The notes: a model not told the origin generated them from the letters alone. Positions 26,759-37,192 are shown, counted from the stretch's first letter. The stretch is 64,000 nucleotides of DNA from Marinobacterium_D sp050908845 (GCF_050908845.1 NZ_CP194171.1:2852001-2916000), one strand, 5' to 3'. A program made the numbers and translations.

Positions 26759-27925
26759 ATGATGGAGCACTCGGTTGTATTTTCGTTCTTCCTTATCTTT
26801 AGTGGAGCGGCCGTTCTTGCCTCCATCGCGCTGTACACCCGACAACCGCTGCTCGTTGCCTATGTTGTTCTGGGTGCCGCGCTTGGCCCCTGGGGTTTCC
26901 AGGCGGTTTCCGACACCAACCTGCTCGCCGACATCTCCCATGTAGGCATCATTTTCCTGCTGTTTCTGCTTGGACTGGATATGCAGCCCTCGCACCTGAT
27001 CCATATGCTGCGCAAAGCCACCCTGGTGGCGGTGATCAGCTCGCTGCTGTTCATGGCTATCGGTTATGGCGTGGGGGTGCTGTTCGGATTCAATCAGACC
27101 GAATCCCTGGTGATCGGCGCCGCCGTGATGTTCTCGAGCACCATCATCGGCATCAAGCTGCTACCGACCACGGTTCTTCACCACCGCCATACCGGCGAAC
27201 TGGTCGTCGGCCTGCTGCTGCTGCAGGACGTGGTGGCGATTCTCGTGCTGCTGCTATTGAACAGCGGCTCCGGAGAGAGCCCGGGTATGAGTTTTGCCCG
27301 CTCCATGCTCGCTCTTCCACTGCTGGCACTGTTCGCCTGGGGCTTTGTGCGCTGGGTACTGCTGCCCCTGCTGCAGCGCTTCGACCGCTTCCACGAGTAC
27401 ATTTTCCTGGTCGCCATCGGCTGGTGCCTGGGGATGGCAGAAGGCTCGGTGTACCTGGGGCTATCTGCCGAGATGGGCGCGTTTATAGCCGGCGTGGCGC
27501 TGGCGACCAGCCCGATCTCTCAGTACATCGCCACCAGCCTGAAACCGCTGCGGGACTTTTTCCTGATCCTGTTCTTCTTCTCGGTGGGCGCCAGCTTCAA
27601 TCTCACCCTGATCGATGACATCCTGCTGCCGGCACTGGCGCTGACTATCGCGGTACTGGCGCTGAAACCCCTGGTGTTTCGCTACCTGCTCAAGGGAATC
27701 AGCGAGTCTTCCGAGACAAGCTGGGAGATCGGCTTCCGCCTCGGTCAGATCAGCGAGTTCTCGCTGCTGATCGCCTACCTGGCGTTCGCCGGCGGCATGA
27801 TCGGCACCGAGGCCTCCCACGTCATCCAGGCCACGGCAATTCTCAGCTTCCTGCTATCAACCTATGTGGTGATCTTCCGCTATCCTTCGCCGATCGCCGT
27901 TTCCGACCGCCTGCGCCGGGACTGA
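26759..27925 (+). CDS. Cation:proton antiporter, CPA2 family (Kef-like, no RCK domain)
   Basis: The 388-residue protein consists of about 12 membrane segments with the Na_H_exchanger signature: HVGIIFLLFLLGLDMQPSHL (about 60-79) and EMGAFIAGVALATSP (about 238-252). It stops after the membrane domain, so it lacks the TrkA-N/RCK regulatory domain of KefB and KefC. The transported ion (K+ or Na+) cannot be told. The ATG at 26759 has AGGAGAC upstream; a second ATG lies immediately after it. Confidence 0.88.
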   Translation: MMEHSVVFSFFLIFSGAAVLASIALYTRQPLLVAYVVLGAALGPWGFQAVSDTNLLADISHVGIIFLLFLLGLDMQPSHLIHMLRKATLVAVISSLLFMAIGYGVGVLFGFNQTESLVIGAAVMFSSTIIGIKLLPTTVLHHRHTGELVVGLLLLQDVVAILVLLLLNSGSGESPGMSFARSMLALPLLALFAWGFVRWVLLPLLQRFDRFHEYIFLVAIGWCLGMAEGSVYLGLSAEMGAFIAGVALATSPISQYIATSLKPLRDFFLILFFFSVGASFNLTLIDDILLPALALTIAVLALKPLVFRYLLKGISESSETSWEIGFRLGQISEFSLLIAYLAFAGGMIGTEASHVIQATAILSFLLSTYVVIFRYPSPIAVSDRLRRD

Positions 27926-27938
27926 ACACGCCGGCGCG

Positions 27939-28931
27939 TCAAAAGCGCTGCCGGTCACGCTGCGACCAGAGTCGCCGCGCTTCTTCGAGCAGGCGCGGCT
28001 GGTCCTCGGGTTCAGAGGGCTTTAACAGGCGCAGTACCATCGCCAGGGTCGAGATCACGGCGCCTTCGCCGTAGGGATGTTCAAGCTCACCGCGCCAGAG
28101 TCGCAGCAGGTCCTCGGGGTCCAGCGACTCATCCTTGACCAGACGTTGCGGGTAGATCCTCGGCCAACTGCCGGTGGACAGCTCGCCGTTGACGATCCAG
28201 TGCAGGTCACAATCGCTGTCCGGCTTCACCTCGGCTTCGCCGCCGTCACCACGCACCGTAACCGCCTGATGGGTACCAAGCAGCTGGGCCGTTTTCTGAT
28301 GCATCGGCGCATAGGGCGGGTGGAAGACACCATCGATGGTGACCTCGGCATTCAGCGGGTTCAGCATCCGACACAGGGTATGCACCGGGGAGCGGAGACC
28401 GAGAATACTGCGTAGCTGGATGATCTGCCCAAGCGGCGGGCAGAGCTGATCGATCGACAGGAAGGCAAAGCCATTGCGGCCCAGTTCATCCCCCACCTGC
28501 TGCCAATCCCGGCAGGAGGGCAAACCGAACAGTTTCAACATATCCTCGGTATAGATACGCCCCGGCGTATGCCCCCGCGCCCCATGCATGAAAACCGGTG
28601 TACCCTGCTCCGCCAGCACCAGTGCAGACAACAGAAACCAGGGCAGATGGCGCTTTTTACCGGCGTAGGAGGCCCAGTCAACGACAGCCGACAGACCAGC
28701 GGGCGGCTGATACCGCTCGCGTACCGCATCGGCAAAACCGGCCAGCTCCTCCGGCGCTTCCTCTTTTACACGCAGCAGCATCAGGAAGGCACCCAACTGC
28801 TCCGGGCGCACCTGGTCGTCGAGTATCATGCCCATCGCATGCCGCGCTTCATCACGGTCCAGCGACCGACTGCCCTTCTTACCCTTCCCCAGTATGCGCA
28901 CGTACTGCGCAAACGGATGCTCCTGAGCCAT
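27939..28931 (-). CDS. ybiB: YbiB-like protein (anthranilate phosphoribosyltransferase fold)
   Basis: Homologue of the TrpD2/YbiB group, which shares the fold of glycosyltransferase family 3 and TrpD but, in the studied E. coli protein, binds nucleic acid rather than making phosphoribosyl anthranilate. The sequence has a helical N-domain (RDEARHAMGMILDDQVRPEQ) and central blocks such as FMHGARGHTPGRIYTEDMLK. The start MAQEHPFAQYVRILGKGKKG at 28931 has GGGGAG 7 bp upstream; an ATG 15 bp earlier lacks one. It is 330 residues long and convergent with the antiporter gene (13-bp gap). No trp genes are nearby. Confidence 0.82.
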   Translation of the reverse strand: MAQEHPFAQYVRILGKGKKGSRSLDRDEARHAMGMILDDQVRPEQLGAFLMLLRVKEEAPEELAGFADAVRERYQPPAGLSAVVDWASYAGKKRHLPWFLLSALVLAEQGTPVFMHGARGHTPGRIYTEDMLKLFGLPSCRDWQQVGDELGRNGFAFLSIDQLCPPLGQIIQLRSILGLRSPVHTLCRMLNPLNAEVTIDGVFHPPYAPMHQKTAQLLGTHQAVTVRGDGGEAEVKPDSDCDLHWIVNGELSTGSWPRIYPQRLVKDESLDPEDLLRLWRGELEHPYGEGAVISTLAMVLRLLKPSEPEDQPRLLEEARRLWSQRDRQRF

Positions 28932-29088
28932 ACACGAACTCCCCAATGCTCTTACAGACAGACGCCGATCCGGCGCCGTTCACTCATCCGGCTTATTCTA
29001 CATGAGAGCCTGCAGCTAGAGCAGCCGGGCGGTTCCGGCGCTGGCGGCAAGTTGATAGAATTGCGCCCCTATCAACGGGACAGACTTC

Positions 29089-30465
29089 ATGAGCCGTAAA
29101 CGTTTACAGTTTGGTGCCCCTCCCAAACGCAAAACCAGCCAACGCAAAACCAACCTTGAATCCGTACCTGAGCGATTCGAAGCGGACATCGAGAATCTGA
29201 CACTCGAAGGGCGCGGCGTTGCCCGTGTCAGCGGCAAAACCGTCTTTGTCAGCGGCGCACTGCCCGGCGAGCGTGTCAGCGCCCACATTCAGGCGCGGCA
29301 TAAGCGCTACGATGAAGCGGACACCGAACAGGTGCTTATTGAAAGCAGCGAGCGGCAACAGCCACCCTGTGCGCATTACGACCAATGCGGCGGCTGCCAG
29401 TTGCAGCACCTGCGTCCCGAAGCCCAGCTGAGCTACAAGGAGCAGCTGATCCTCGACCAACTGAGCCGCTTTGCCGACACCGTCCCGGAACAGGTTGCCA
29501 GCCCGCTGACCAGCGATGACCTGGGTTATCGCCGCTCGGCCCGCATCGGCATCAACCAGCGCTCAAGTGGCGAGCTGATCATCGGTTTCCGCCGCCAGAA
29601 CAGCAATAAGCTACTGGATATCGACCGCTGCCCGGTGCTCGATCCTCGCATCAATCAACTGCTGGAATCTCTGCGCGATCTGCTCGCTGAGCAGGAGGGG
29701 ATCAAGCACCTGACGCACCTCGATATCAGTTGCGGCGACACCGCCAGCGCACTGACAATCCGCGTCACCCGTGCACCCGACGAGACACTTCTTGAGTCAA
29801 TCGGAAACACCTGTGCGGCACAGGGGTTCGCACTGTATATCGAAGACAATAGCGGTAACGTGGTACAGATTTCTGCTGATCCTAAGCAGCTTTCGTACGG
29901 CGTACTTAACGGCAAGCTGAATCTGCAGTTTGCCCCGGGTGACTTCCTTCAGGTCAATGCCGCCATCAACCATCAGATGATCGAACAGGCGCTCGAATGG
30001 CTCGCTCCCCGGGCGACTGACCGGGTACTTGACCTGTTTTGCGGTCTAGGCAACTTCACCCTGCCGCTGGCCACCCGTGCAGGCCGCGTGGTCGGCGTCG
30101 AGGGCTCGGCCGAGATGGTCAGCCGCGCCAAGAATAACGCCAAAGCGAATGGTCTCGATAACGCCGAGTTTTTCAAAAGCGACCTGAGCGCCGACATCCG
30201 CGAAAGTGTCTGGTACCAGCAAACCCGCCAAAGTGGTTTCGACCTTATTTTACTGGACCCGCCGCGCAGCGGCGCCGAAGCCTGCGTCCAGCGTCTGGCC
30301 GATTATGGCGCCCGAGCTGTGCTGTATATCTCCTGCAACCCGGCGGCCCTGGTACGCGACACCCAGCATATGAAAAAAGCGGGCTACCGTATGACCCGCT
30401 TTGCGGTGATGGATATGTTCCCGCACACGGCCCACGTGGAATCGATGGCGCTGTTCCAATGCTGA
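29089..30465 (+). CDS. rlmD: 23S rRNA (uracil-1939-C5) methyltransferase RlmD
   Basis: SAM-dependent RNA methyltransferase. It has a basic N-terminal tail, a TRAM domain (about 20-80), the iron-sulfur cysteines CAHYDQCGGC (about 94-103), the SAM site DLFCGLGNF (about 315) and the catalytic cysteine in YISCNPAAL (about 414). The 458-residue length is slightly above E. coli RlmD (433). Its stop overlaps the start of rluA. RlmC and TrmA share the fold but are shorter. Confidence 0.93.
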   Translation: MSRKRLQFGAPPKRKTSQRKTNLESVPERFEADIENLTLEGRGVARVSGKTVFVSGALPGERVSAHIQARHKRYDEADTEQVLIESSERQQPPCAHYDQCGGCQLQHLRPEAQLSYKEQLILDQLSRFADTVPEQVASPLTSDDLGYRRSARIGINQRSSGELIIGFRRQNSNKLLDIDRCPVLDPRINQLLESLRDLLAEQEGIKHLTHLDISCGDTASALTIRVTRAPDETLLESIGNTCAAQGFALYIEDNSGNVVQISADPKQLSYGVLNGKLNLQFAPGDFLQVNAAINHQMIEQALEWLAPRATDRVLDLFCGLGNFTLPLATRAGRVVGVEGSAEMVSRAKNNAKANGLDNAEFFKSDLSADIRESVWYQQTRQSGFDLILLDPPRSGAEACVQRLADYGARAVLYISCNPAALVRDTQHMKKAGYRMTRFAVMDMFPHTAHVESMALFQC

Positions 30466-31085
30466 TGCCAGAGGTCATCCATGCCGACGAGCATATCCTT
30501 GTGGTCGACAAACCCGCGAATCTGCTGTCGGTGCCGGGCAAGGGCCCGCAGGGCCAGGTCTGCCTTTCACGTCTGGTTCAGAGTGAATTTCCCACGGCGC
30601 GCATCGTCCACCGGCTGGATTACGCAACCTCGGGCATCATGGTTTTGGCGCTGACGGCTGAGGCTCACCGGGCCCTGAGTATTCAGTTTCAGGAGCGACA
30701 GACCGGCAAGCGCTACCAGGCGATTGTCAGTGGAACCCCTGACACTCTAGAGGGTGAAGTGGATCTGCCCCTGCGCTGCGACTGGGAGCGTCGCCCGCTG
30801 CAGATAGTGGATCACGAACAGGGCAAGGCGGCACTGACGCGCTGGCGGGCCACCGGCAAATCCGACCTGGGCACACGCATCGAGCTGCACCCGGTCACCG
30901 GTCGCTCGCATCAACTTCGAGTGCATATGATGGCGATCGGACACCCTATCGTCGGTGATGCTTTCTATGCGCCGGAAGCGATCCGGGCCGCCAGCCCGCG
31001 ACTGCTGCTCCATGCCGAGATGCTGAGTTTCACCCACCCGGTCAGCGGCGAGCGCCTCAGTTTAGAGGCACCCTGCCCGTTTTAA
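30459..31085 (+). CDS. rluA: RluA-family pseudouridine synthase
   Basis: Converts uridine to pseudouridine in RNA; E. coli RluA acts on 23S rRNA position 746 and tRNA position 32. The catalytic aspartate is in HRLDYATSGIMVLAL (about 53), and TGRSHQLRVHM is the second family motif. At 208 residues without an S4 domain it matches RluA rather than RluC or RluD. Translation may start at 30459 or at 30465, which would give a TGATG overlap with rlmD, so the two are coupled. Confidence 0.85.
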   Translation: MLMPEVIHADEHILVVDKPANLLSVPGKGPQGQVCLSRLVQSEFPTARIVHRLDYATSGIMVLALTAEAHRALSIQFQERQTGKRYQAIVSGTPDTLEGEVDLPLRCDWERRPLQIVDHEQGKAALTRWRATGKSDLGTRIELHPVTGRSHQLRVHMMAIGHPIVGDAFYAPEAIRAASPRLLLHAEMLSFTHPVSGERLSLEAPCPF

Positions 31086-31089
31086 CTGG

Positions 31090-32040
31090 TCAGACAACCT
31101 GACGTGTTGGCTGCCCCCGCTTAAATGCCTCGATGTTTTCCGCCGTCTGCGCGATGATGCGGCTACGCGCCTGAATACTGCCCCAGGCGCTGTGAGGTGT
31201 GACTATCAGGTTGGGAATATCACCGGCCAGCAGAACATTGCCCTGACGCGGAGGCTCTTCGGTCAGCACATCGGTTGCCGCGCCCGCTATCTGCCCGTCA
31301 CGCAGCGCCTGTGCCAGCGCGGCTTCATTGACAACGCCGCCCCTAGCCGCATTGATCAGAAAAGCACCCGGTTTCATTTTAACCAGCTGCTGTTCGGCGA
31401 TCAGATCCCGGGTGGCATCGGTGAGCGGGCAGTGCAGGCTGATCACATCCGCCTGCTCCAGCAGCTGATCCAGATGCACTCGCCCTTCCGGCACCTCGTC
31501 GCTGCCGGGGCGGGCAGCCACGACCACATTCATTCCCAGACAGTTTGCCAGACGCGCTACCGCCTGCCCCAGCGCACCGTAGCCAACAATGCCGAGCGTG
31601 CGCCCCTCCACTTCAACGATGGGAAAATCCAGCAGACAGAACTGCTGAGCGCGGCCCCAGTCGCCGGCACGTACCGCCCGGTCATAGTCAAGCAGACGGG
31701 TATGCAGCGCCATCATCAGCGCAATCACATGTTGCGCCACGGAGCTGACACCGTACCCCTGGGCATTGCAGACCGGTATGTTAGCTTTGGCCGCGGCCTC
31801 CAGATCCACATTGTTCACCCCGGTGGCGACAACACAGATCAACTTCAATGCGCTGGCGGCGCTGATGGTTTCAGCATCCAGCCGGACCTTATTGGTGATC
31901 ACCAGGTCAAAGCCTGCGATGCGTGCGGCAACCTCTTCCGGCGCGGTTACAGGATAAGTGACCAGCTCATCGACGCAGGCTTCGATGGGGGAAAGATCCA
32001 GGTCGTCGAGACTGACCAGATCGAGAAACACGGCTCGCAT
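31090..32040 (-). CDS. D-2-hydroxyacid dehydrogenase (glycerate dehydrogenase-like)
   Basis: NAD-dependent oxidoreductase. The nucleotide-binding motif GYGALG (about 148-153), the arginine in NAARGGVV (about 232), the glutamate in VLTEEPP and the histidine in TPHSAWG (about 283) give the complete catalytic set. The 316-residue length fits hydroxypyruvate/glycerate dehydrogenases, but the substrate cannot be read from the sequence. It is convergent with rluA (4-bp gap) and lies downstream of the glutamate dehydrogenase terminator. Confidence 0.9.
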   Translation of the reverse strand: MRAVFLDLVSLDDLDLSPIEACVDELVTYPVTAPEEVAARIAGFDLVITNKVRLDAETISAASALKLICVVATGVNNVDLEAAAKANIPVCNAQGYGVSSVAQHVIALMMALHTRLLDYDRAVRAGDWGRAQQFCLLDFPIVEVEGRTLGIVGYGALGQAVARLANCLGMNVVVAARPGSDEVPEGRVHLDQLLEQADVISLHCPLTDATRDLIAEQQLVKMKPGAFLINAARGGVVNEAALAQALRDGQIAGAATDVLTEEPPRQGNVLLAGDIPNLIVTPHSAWGSIQARSRIIAQTAENIEAFKRGQPTRQVV

Positions 32041-32061
32041 TATAAAACTCCCAGCAAAACA

Positions 32062-32089
32062 AAAGGGGTAAGCTTCTGCTTACCCCTTT
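32062..32089 (-). terminator. Terminator of the NAD-glutamate dehydrogenase gene
   Basis: A 12-bp stem (AAAGGGGTAAGC with GCTTACCCCTTT) around a 4-nt loop, ending in a U-rich run on the minus strand, 30 bp after the stop. Confidence 0.85.
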
Positions 32090-32118
32090 ATCTTAACCCG
32101 CCTGAGCGGCGGTGTGTG

Positions 32119-35100
32119 TCAGTTACCGTGCGCCAGCTCGACCAGTTCGCGCATGGCGACGGCAAATACGGCACTGTCCGGCTGACTGACCGCACTCAGA
32201 TCAGACAGAATCTGATTCCAGCGCTCCAGCAGCACCGCATTGGATTCAAGCCAGCACTCTACACAGGCCTGGCTCGGCAGCACCTCGCTGACCTCCTGCT
32301 CCTCAGCCTGCTTTGCCTGACTCAGCACGCTGACCGTGATCGCCCGCTGCTGGATATTGAGCTCCTCTCTGAAACCATCACGGGCCAGTGACTGCCAATG
32401 ATTGTCCTGGGGCATCTGCTTGATCTGGCGATCAACATTGTAGAGATCAAGGCGATCACCGATGAGGAAGTACACGTCCGCCACGCGATCAAGCGGCTCA
32501 CCGGTCTGCTCCTCGGTGGCGATGATACCCAGCAGGGTATAAAGGCTGTCGAAAGAGGCCGCCTGGACAGCCAGCTCAGCGGGTACGCCCGCCTGCTCCA
32601 GCTCGTTGTAGCGGGCCTGCCAGGCCTCCAGCGGTTCACCGGTCAGGCGCTCCGACAGCGCCAGAGACATCTGCTCCACACCCGGGCGGAAACGTTCGAC
32701 CAGTGCTTCGGGCTCAAGCTGCTGGCGGTAGCCATTCAGCAACCAGTTGGCGGCGCGACGAACGAGACGCTGCAGATCGCTCATGATGTCCTGCAGCATT
32801 GCGGTGGGCACCCGGTTATCCAGCGCTTCGATCTGATGCCAGAGCGCATCCATGTTGAAAATATCGCGGGCAGCAATATAGGAAGCGGCAATATCGGCCA
32901 TATCCCGTCCGGTCGCCTGGTTCATGCGCAGCGGGAAAGTGATTCCCATGCGGTTGATCATGCCATTGGCGGTCTGGGTCGCGATAATTTCAGCACGCAG
33001 GCGGTGGTTTTCAACTTCGTCTGCGTATCGCTCCACCAGTGCTCCCGGGAAGGCGGTACGGACCTCGCGCGCGACGTAGGCATTGGCCGGCAACCAGCTT
33101 TCGGTGAGCACCTCCTTGAGCTCCGCCTTGACGTAGGAGATCAGTACCGAGAGTTCGGGACGGGTCAGTGTTTTACCCTTCTCACTGCGTTCAACAATGG
33201 CATCGTCGGTGGGGATGAACTCCAGGTCACGCACCAGACGGCCTCGCTGCTCGAGCTCGTTGATAAGCCGGCGATAATCGTCCAGCGCACGGCCCGCCTG
33301 CTCCTGGGCGATACTGATCGCCAACGCCTGGCTATAGTTGTTTTTCAGCACCAGCCTGGAGACATCGTCGGTCATCTCCTTGAGGAAGGCGTTGCGCTGC
33401 TTGACGGTAAGATCGCCATTGCTCACCACCCGGTTCAGCAGGATCTTGATGTTGACCTCGTGGTCGGAACAGTCGACGCCGCCGGCGTTATCGATAAAGT
33501 CGGTGTTACAGGCACCGCCGTTGAGGGCGAACTCGATGCGTCCCAGCTGGGTGAACCCCAGGTTACCGCCCTCGCCCAGTACACGACAGCGCAGATCACG
33601 ACCGTCGATACGCAAACCATCGTTAGCCTTGTCACCCACATCGCTGTGAGATTCGAAGCTCGCTTTGACATAGGTGCCGATACCACCGTTCCAGATCAGA
33701 TCCACCCTGGACTTAAGCAGCGCGGAGATAAGATCATTGGGTGGCAGACGGTCTTCGCTAATGTCGAAACGCTGCTTCATCTCGGGACTGATATCGATCC
33801 ACTTGGCAGCCCGCGAGAAGACCCCGCCGCCCTGCGAAATGATCGATTCATCGTAATCCGACCAACTTGAACGCGGCTGTTCAAACAAGCGCTTGCGCTC
33901 AACGAAGCTGGCCGCCGTATCCGGCGCCGGATCGATAAAGATATGCAAATGGTTAAACGCGGCGACCAGCTGAATATGCTCCGACATCAGCATGCCGTTG
34001 CCGAACACGTCCCCACCCATGTCGCCGATACCGACAACACTGAACGCCTGGGTCTGAGTATCCAGGCCCAGTTCACGGAAGTGCAGCTTGACCGACTCCC
34101 AGGCGCCGCGCGCGGTAATACCCATTTTCTTGTGGTCATACCCCTGGGAACCACCGGAAGCAAAGGCATCGCCGAGCCAGAAACCGAACTCCTCGGCGAT
34201 GGAGTTGGCGATATCGGAGAAGGTTGCGGTGCCCTTGTCGGCCGCCACAACCAGGTAGGGGTCGTCCTCATCGTGACGGACCAGCTCGGGCGGTGGCACC
34301 ACCTCGCCATCAACGAAGTTGTCGGTGACATCGAGCAGGCCGCGGATAAAGGTCTGGTAGCAGGCTACGCCCTCTTCCATGATCTCTTCACGGCTGCCAT
34401 TTACCGGTAACTGCTTGGCTACGAACCCACCTTTGGCCCCGACCGGGACAATAACCGCGTTTTTGACCTGCTGTGCCTTCACCAGGCCCAGCACTTCGGT
34501 GCGGTAATCCTCGCGACGGTCCGACCAGCGCAAACCACCCCGGGCGACCTTGCCACCGCGCAGGTGAACACCTTCCACCCGCGAGGAGTAAACAAAGATC
34601 TCGAACATCGGACGCGGTAGCGGTACGTCCGCTATCTGATGGGGATCGAGTTTGAAGACGATATAGTCCTTGTCCTCTTCCTCCGTACCGGCCTGGTAAT
34701 AGTTGGTACGCAGCGTCGCGCGGATCAGCTCCAGGTATCGACGCAGGATCTTGTCATCGTTCAGGTGCTCAACCTTTTCCAGCGCATCGACCACGCTATT
34801 GCCGATACGCTCGGCGAGCGCCTGTACCTTGGCACTGTTCTGCCGCCCCGGTTCAAAACGGGCGCGGAACAGGGCGACCAGCAGGCGGGCTATATAGAGA
34901 TGACGTGACAGCGTATCGGCGATATAGGGCTGACTGAAACCGAACCGGATCTGCTGGTTGTAGCGAGAGTAGGCGCGCAGCATCGCCACCTCACGCCAGT
35001 TAAGCCGAGCGCCGATGACCAGACGGTTGAATTCGTCATTTTCTGCCCGACCGCGCCAGATATTGAAGAAGGCGTCCTGAAACACCTGCTTCACCTCTTC

Positions 35101-36978
35101 CAGATCCACCGTTTCACTGCTGCTGTAAAGCAGCGAGAAATCATGGATCCAGAACTGCTCACCATCGCGGCGGCGAACCATATAGGGGTGTTCACCAACC
35201 ACCCGCATACCGAGATTTTCCAGTACCGGGATAATATCGGACAGCACCAGCGGCTCGTTACGGTTAAACAGCTTGAACCGCATCATCTCGCGGGACTGTT
35301 CGATCTGGCGGTAAAAGCTCATGGAGATGCTCTTACCCTGATCCAGCTCCTCGATATGGTCGATATCAAATACCGCACTGGCGGGTGCAAAATGCTCACG
35401 GTAGGCCGACGGAAACGCATTGCGATAGCTGTTGGCGAGATGGTTACCGCGCTCCTCACCTGAGGCGTCGACGAGCACATTGTGGAGTTCGTCAGACCAG
35501 GAGCGTGACAGGTCGGCGACCTCCGCTTCAAGCTCTGCGATATCGAACGCCTTTTCCTGACCAGGCTCCACCGGGAAAACAAAGTAGACACGGGTCAGGA
35601 CCGATTCGCTGTAGTAAGTCGTAAACTGCGAGTCCGGGGCGCCGAGACGCTCCACAAGCAGCTCCTGAACCTGGGTCCTCAGCGCCGTGTTGAAAATGTC
35701 ACGCGGCACATAATAGAGCATGCTGTAGAACTTGCCACAGGGGTCACGCCGCACCAGCAGACGCACCTTACGGCGCTCCTGCAGGTTAAAGACCCCCATA
35801 GTATTGGTGAAAAGCTCGTCATCAGTGGACAGCAGCAACTCATCCCGCGGCAGGTCGTTGAGTATCTGCGCTAACGACTTCGCACTGTGGCCTCCAGGTG
35901 CAAAACCGGCCCGCTCGAGAACCTTTTCAACACGTCGCCGCAGAATAGGGATTCTGACCGGGGGTTCTACATAAACCGGCGATGTGTAGAGCCCGTAGAA
36001 GCGGTGCTCACCCACCACATCACCGCTGTCGTTAAAGGTTTTGATCACGACCAGGTCACGGTACGCCGGGCGATGTACCCGCGAGCGCTGGTTGTCCTTG
36101 GCAAACATGATCGGTGACGGCGTAAGAATAAAGCAGTGCTCTTCATGGGTAGGCACAGGCTTTATCTTCTCCTGCAGCCGGCACACACCGAGGACCGCAT
36201 CATCAACCTGCTCGATCCTCAGCTCTTCCGGTTCGGAGTCAAAGCGCAGCTCCTCATAGCCCAGAAAGGTGTATCGGTCATCAAGCATCCAGCCAAGAAA
36301 ACCGCTGGCTTCCTCCAGCGCATCCTTGTCCGGATATTTCAGATTGAGCAGCTCTTGCTGCAAGGCTTTGGCCCGCTCGCGCATGGCGTCAAAGTCGCTG
36401 ACCGCAGCGCGCACCAGGGTAAGCACTTCACAGAGGCTGTGTTCTATAGCCTTCAGCTCTTCCGGGTTGCTGTGACGGTCCACTTCGATATAGATCAGCG
36501 CCTCGCGAGCGGATTCGCCCCCCTTGGCCTCCCTGACGCGGGCGGTTCGCCCATCACGTACGACATTCAGCACGCCACTGTGAACCACGTGAATAGAAAG
36601 CCCGCGCCGGTTCAGCTCCATACGCACGGAATCCACCAGGAACGGCATATCCAGGTGCGAGATCTGTATCACCGTATGGCCGCAATGCCAGCCGTGACGC
36701 TCCAGGTCCGGGTTGAAGACATGGATCTTCTGATCCACACCGTCCCACTCCTGCAGATGCTCCCAACAGGACAGACTCGCACCATAGAGGTTCTGCGAAC
36801 TGCGTTCGGCAAGCTCTTCCAGCGGGGATACACGGTAATACTGATTGATGAAATCTAACACGGGGGCAAGATCACGCTTGGGAATACGGGCGGCGATCAT
36901 TTCACCCAGTTGCGACAGGATTTTCTCTTTTTGTTCTATACGCCGTTCGGACATTTGCCTCTCTCCATCGGGGCCCAT
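32119..36978 (-). CDS. gdhB: NAD-specific glutamate dehydrogenase, large type (GDH-180)
   Basis: Oxidatively deaminates glutamate to 2-oxoglutarate with NAD+, feeding amino-acid carbon into the TCA cycle. At 1619 residues it belongs to the 180-kDa class known from Pseudomonas and Streptomyces. It has a long regulatory N-terminus with HLDMPFLVDSVRMELNRRGL (about 110-129). The catalytic core contains GGLRWSDRREDYRTEVLGLV and VPVGAKGGFV (about 820-860) and the NAD domain (about 930-1150). The ATG at 36978 has AAGAGG 9 bp upstream; an ATG at 36954 (MSERRIEQKE) with AGAGAGG is an alternative. Intact reading frame throughout. Confidence 0.96.
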   Translation of the reverse strand: MGPDGERQMSERRIEQKEKILSQLGEMIAARIPKRDLAPVLDFINQYYRVSPLEELAERSSQNLYGASLSCWEHLQEWDGVDQKIHVFNPDLERHGWHCGHTVIQISHLDMPFLVDSVRMELNRRGLSIHVVHSGVLNVVRDGRTARVREAKGGESAREALIYIEVDRHSNPEELKAIEHSLCEVLTLVRAAVSDFDAMRERAKALQQELLNLKYPDKDALEEASGFLGWMLDDRYTFLGYEELRFDSEPEELRIEQVDDAVLGVCRLQEKIKPVPTHEEHCFILTPSPIMFAKDNQRSRVHRPAYRDLVVIKTFNDSGDVVGEHRFYGLYTSPVYVEPPVRIPILRRRVEKVLERAGFAPGGHSAKSLAQILNDLPRDELLLSTDDELFTNTMGVFNLQERRKVRLLVRRDPCGKFYSMLYYVPRDIFNTALRTQVQELLVERLGAPDSQFTTYYSESVLTRVYFVFPVEPGQEKAFDIAELEAEVADLSRSWSDELHNVLVDASGEERGNHLANSYRNAFPSAYREHFAPASAVFDIDHIEELDQGKSISMSFYRQIEQSREMMRFKLFNRNEPLVLSDIIPVLENLGMRVVGEHPYMVRRRDGEQFWIHDFSLLYSSSETVDLEEVKQVFQDAFFNIWRGRAENDEFNRLVIGARLNWREVAMLRAYSRYNQQIRFGFSQPYIADTLSRHLYIARLLVALFRARFEPGRQNSAKVQALAERIGNSVVDALEKVEHLNDDKILRRYLELIRATLRTNYYQAGTEEEDKDYIVFKLDPHQIADVPLPRPMFEIFVYSSRVEGVHLRGGKVARGGLRWSDRREDYRTEVLGLVKAQQVKNAVIVPVGAKGGFVAKQLPVNGSREEIMEEGVACYQTFIRGLLDVTDNFVDGEVVPPPELVRHDEDDPYLVVAADKGTATFSDIANSIAEEFGFWLGDAFASGGSQGYDHKKMGITARGAWESVKLHFRELGLDTQTQAFSVVGIGDMGGDVFGNGMLMSEHIQLVAAFNHLHIFIDPAPDTAASFVERKRLFEQPRSSWSDYDESIISQGGGVFSRAAKWIDISPEMKQRFDISEDRLPPNDLISALLKSRVDLIWNGGIGTYVKASFESHSDVGDKANDGLRIDGRDLRCRVLGEGGNLGFTQLGRIEFALNGGACNTDFIDNAGGVDCSDHEVNIKILLNRVVSNGDLTVKQRNAFLKEMTDDVSRLVLKNNYSQALAISIAQEQAGRALDDYRRLINELEQRGRLVRDLEFIPTDDAIVERSEKGKTLTRPELSVLISYVKAELKEVLTESWLPANAYVAREVRTAFPGALVERYADEVENHRLRAEIIATQTANGMINRMGITFPLRMNQATGRDMADIAASYIAARDIFNMDALWHQIEALDNRVPTAMLQDIMSDLQRLVRRAANWLLNGYRQQLEPEALVERFRPGVEQMSLALSERLTGEPLEAWQARYNELEQAGVPAELAVQAASFDSLYTLLGIIATEEQTGEPLDRVADVYFLIGDRLDLYNVDRQIKQMPQDNHWQSLARDGFREELNIQQRAITVSVLSQAKQAEEQEVSEVLPSQACVECWLESNAVLLERWNQILSDLSAVSQPDSAVFAVAMRELVELAHGN

Positions 36979-37142
36979 TACTCCAATCCTCTTAAGGCTA
37001 GCCTAGTATGAGGGATTTGCGATGCGTTACTGCAACTTTCCAGCTATTTCTACGTAAAAATTGTTACTTTACAGTTTATTGATTAAGCAAAAGACATCAT
37101 CACCGACACATATCGCTATACCAACTTATTTTTACGCAAAAA

Positions 37143-37167
37143 AAAACCGGCAAATGCCGGTTTTTTT
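37143..37167 (-). terminator. Terminator of purC
   Basis: AAACCGGC-AAAT-GCCGGTTT with A and T runs on both sides, 26 bp after the purC stop. Its core is nearly identical to the terminator at 20777-20807. Confidence 0.88.
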
Positions 37168-37192
37168 AACAGTATTAACGCTTGCGGAAGCT

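Noticed and set aside
32398..33870. 490-codon plus-strand ORF opposite the glutamate dehydrogenase gene
   Set aside because: Shadow frame. The opposite strand encodes an intact, recognisable enzyme throughout.
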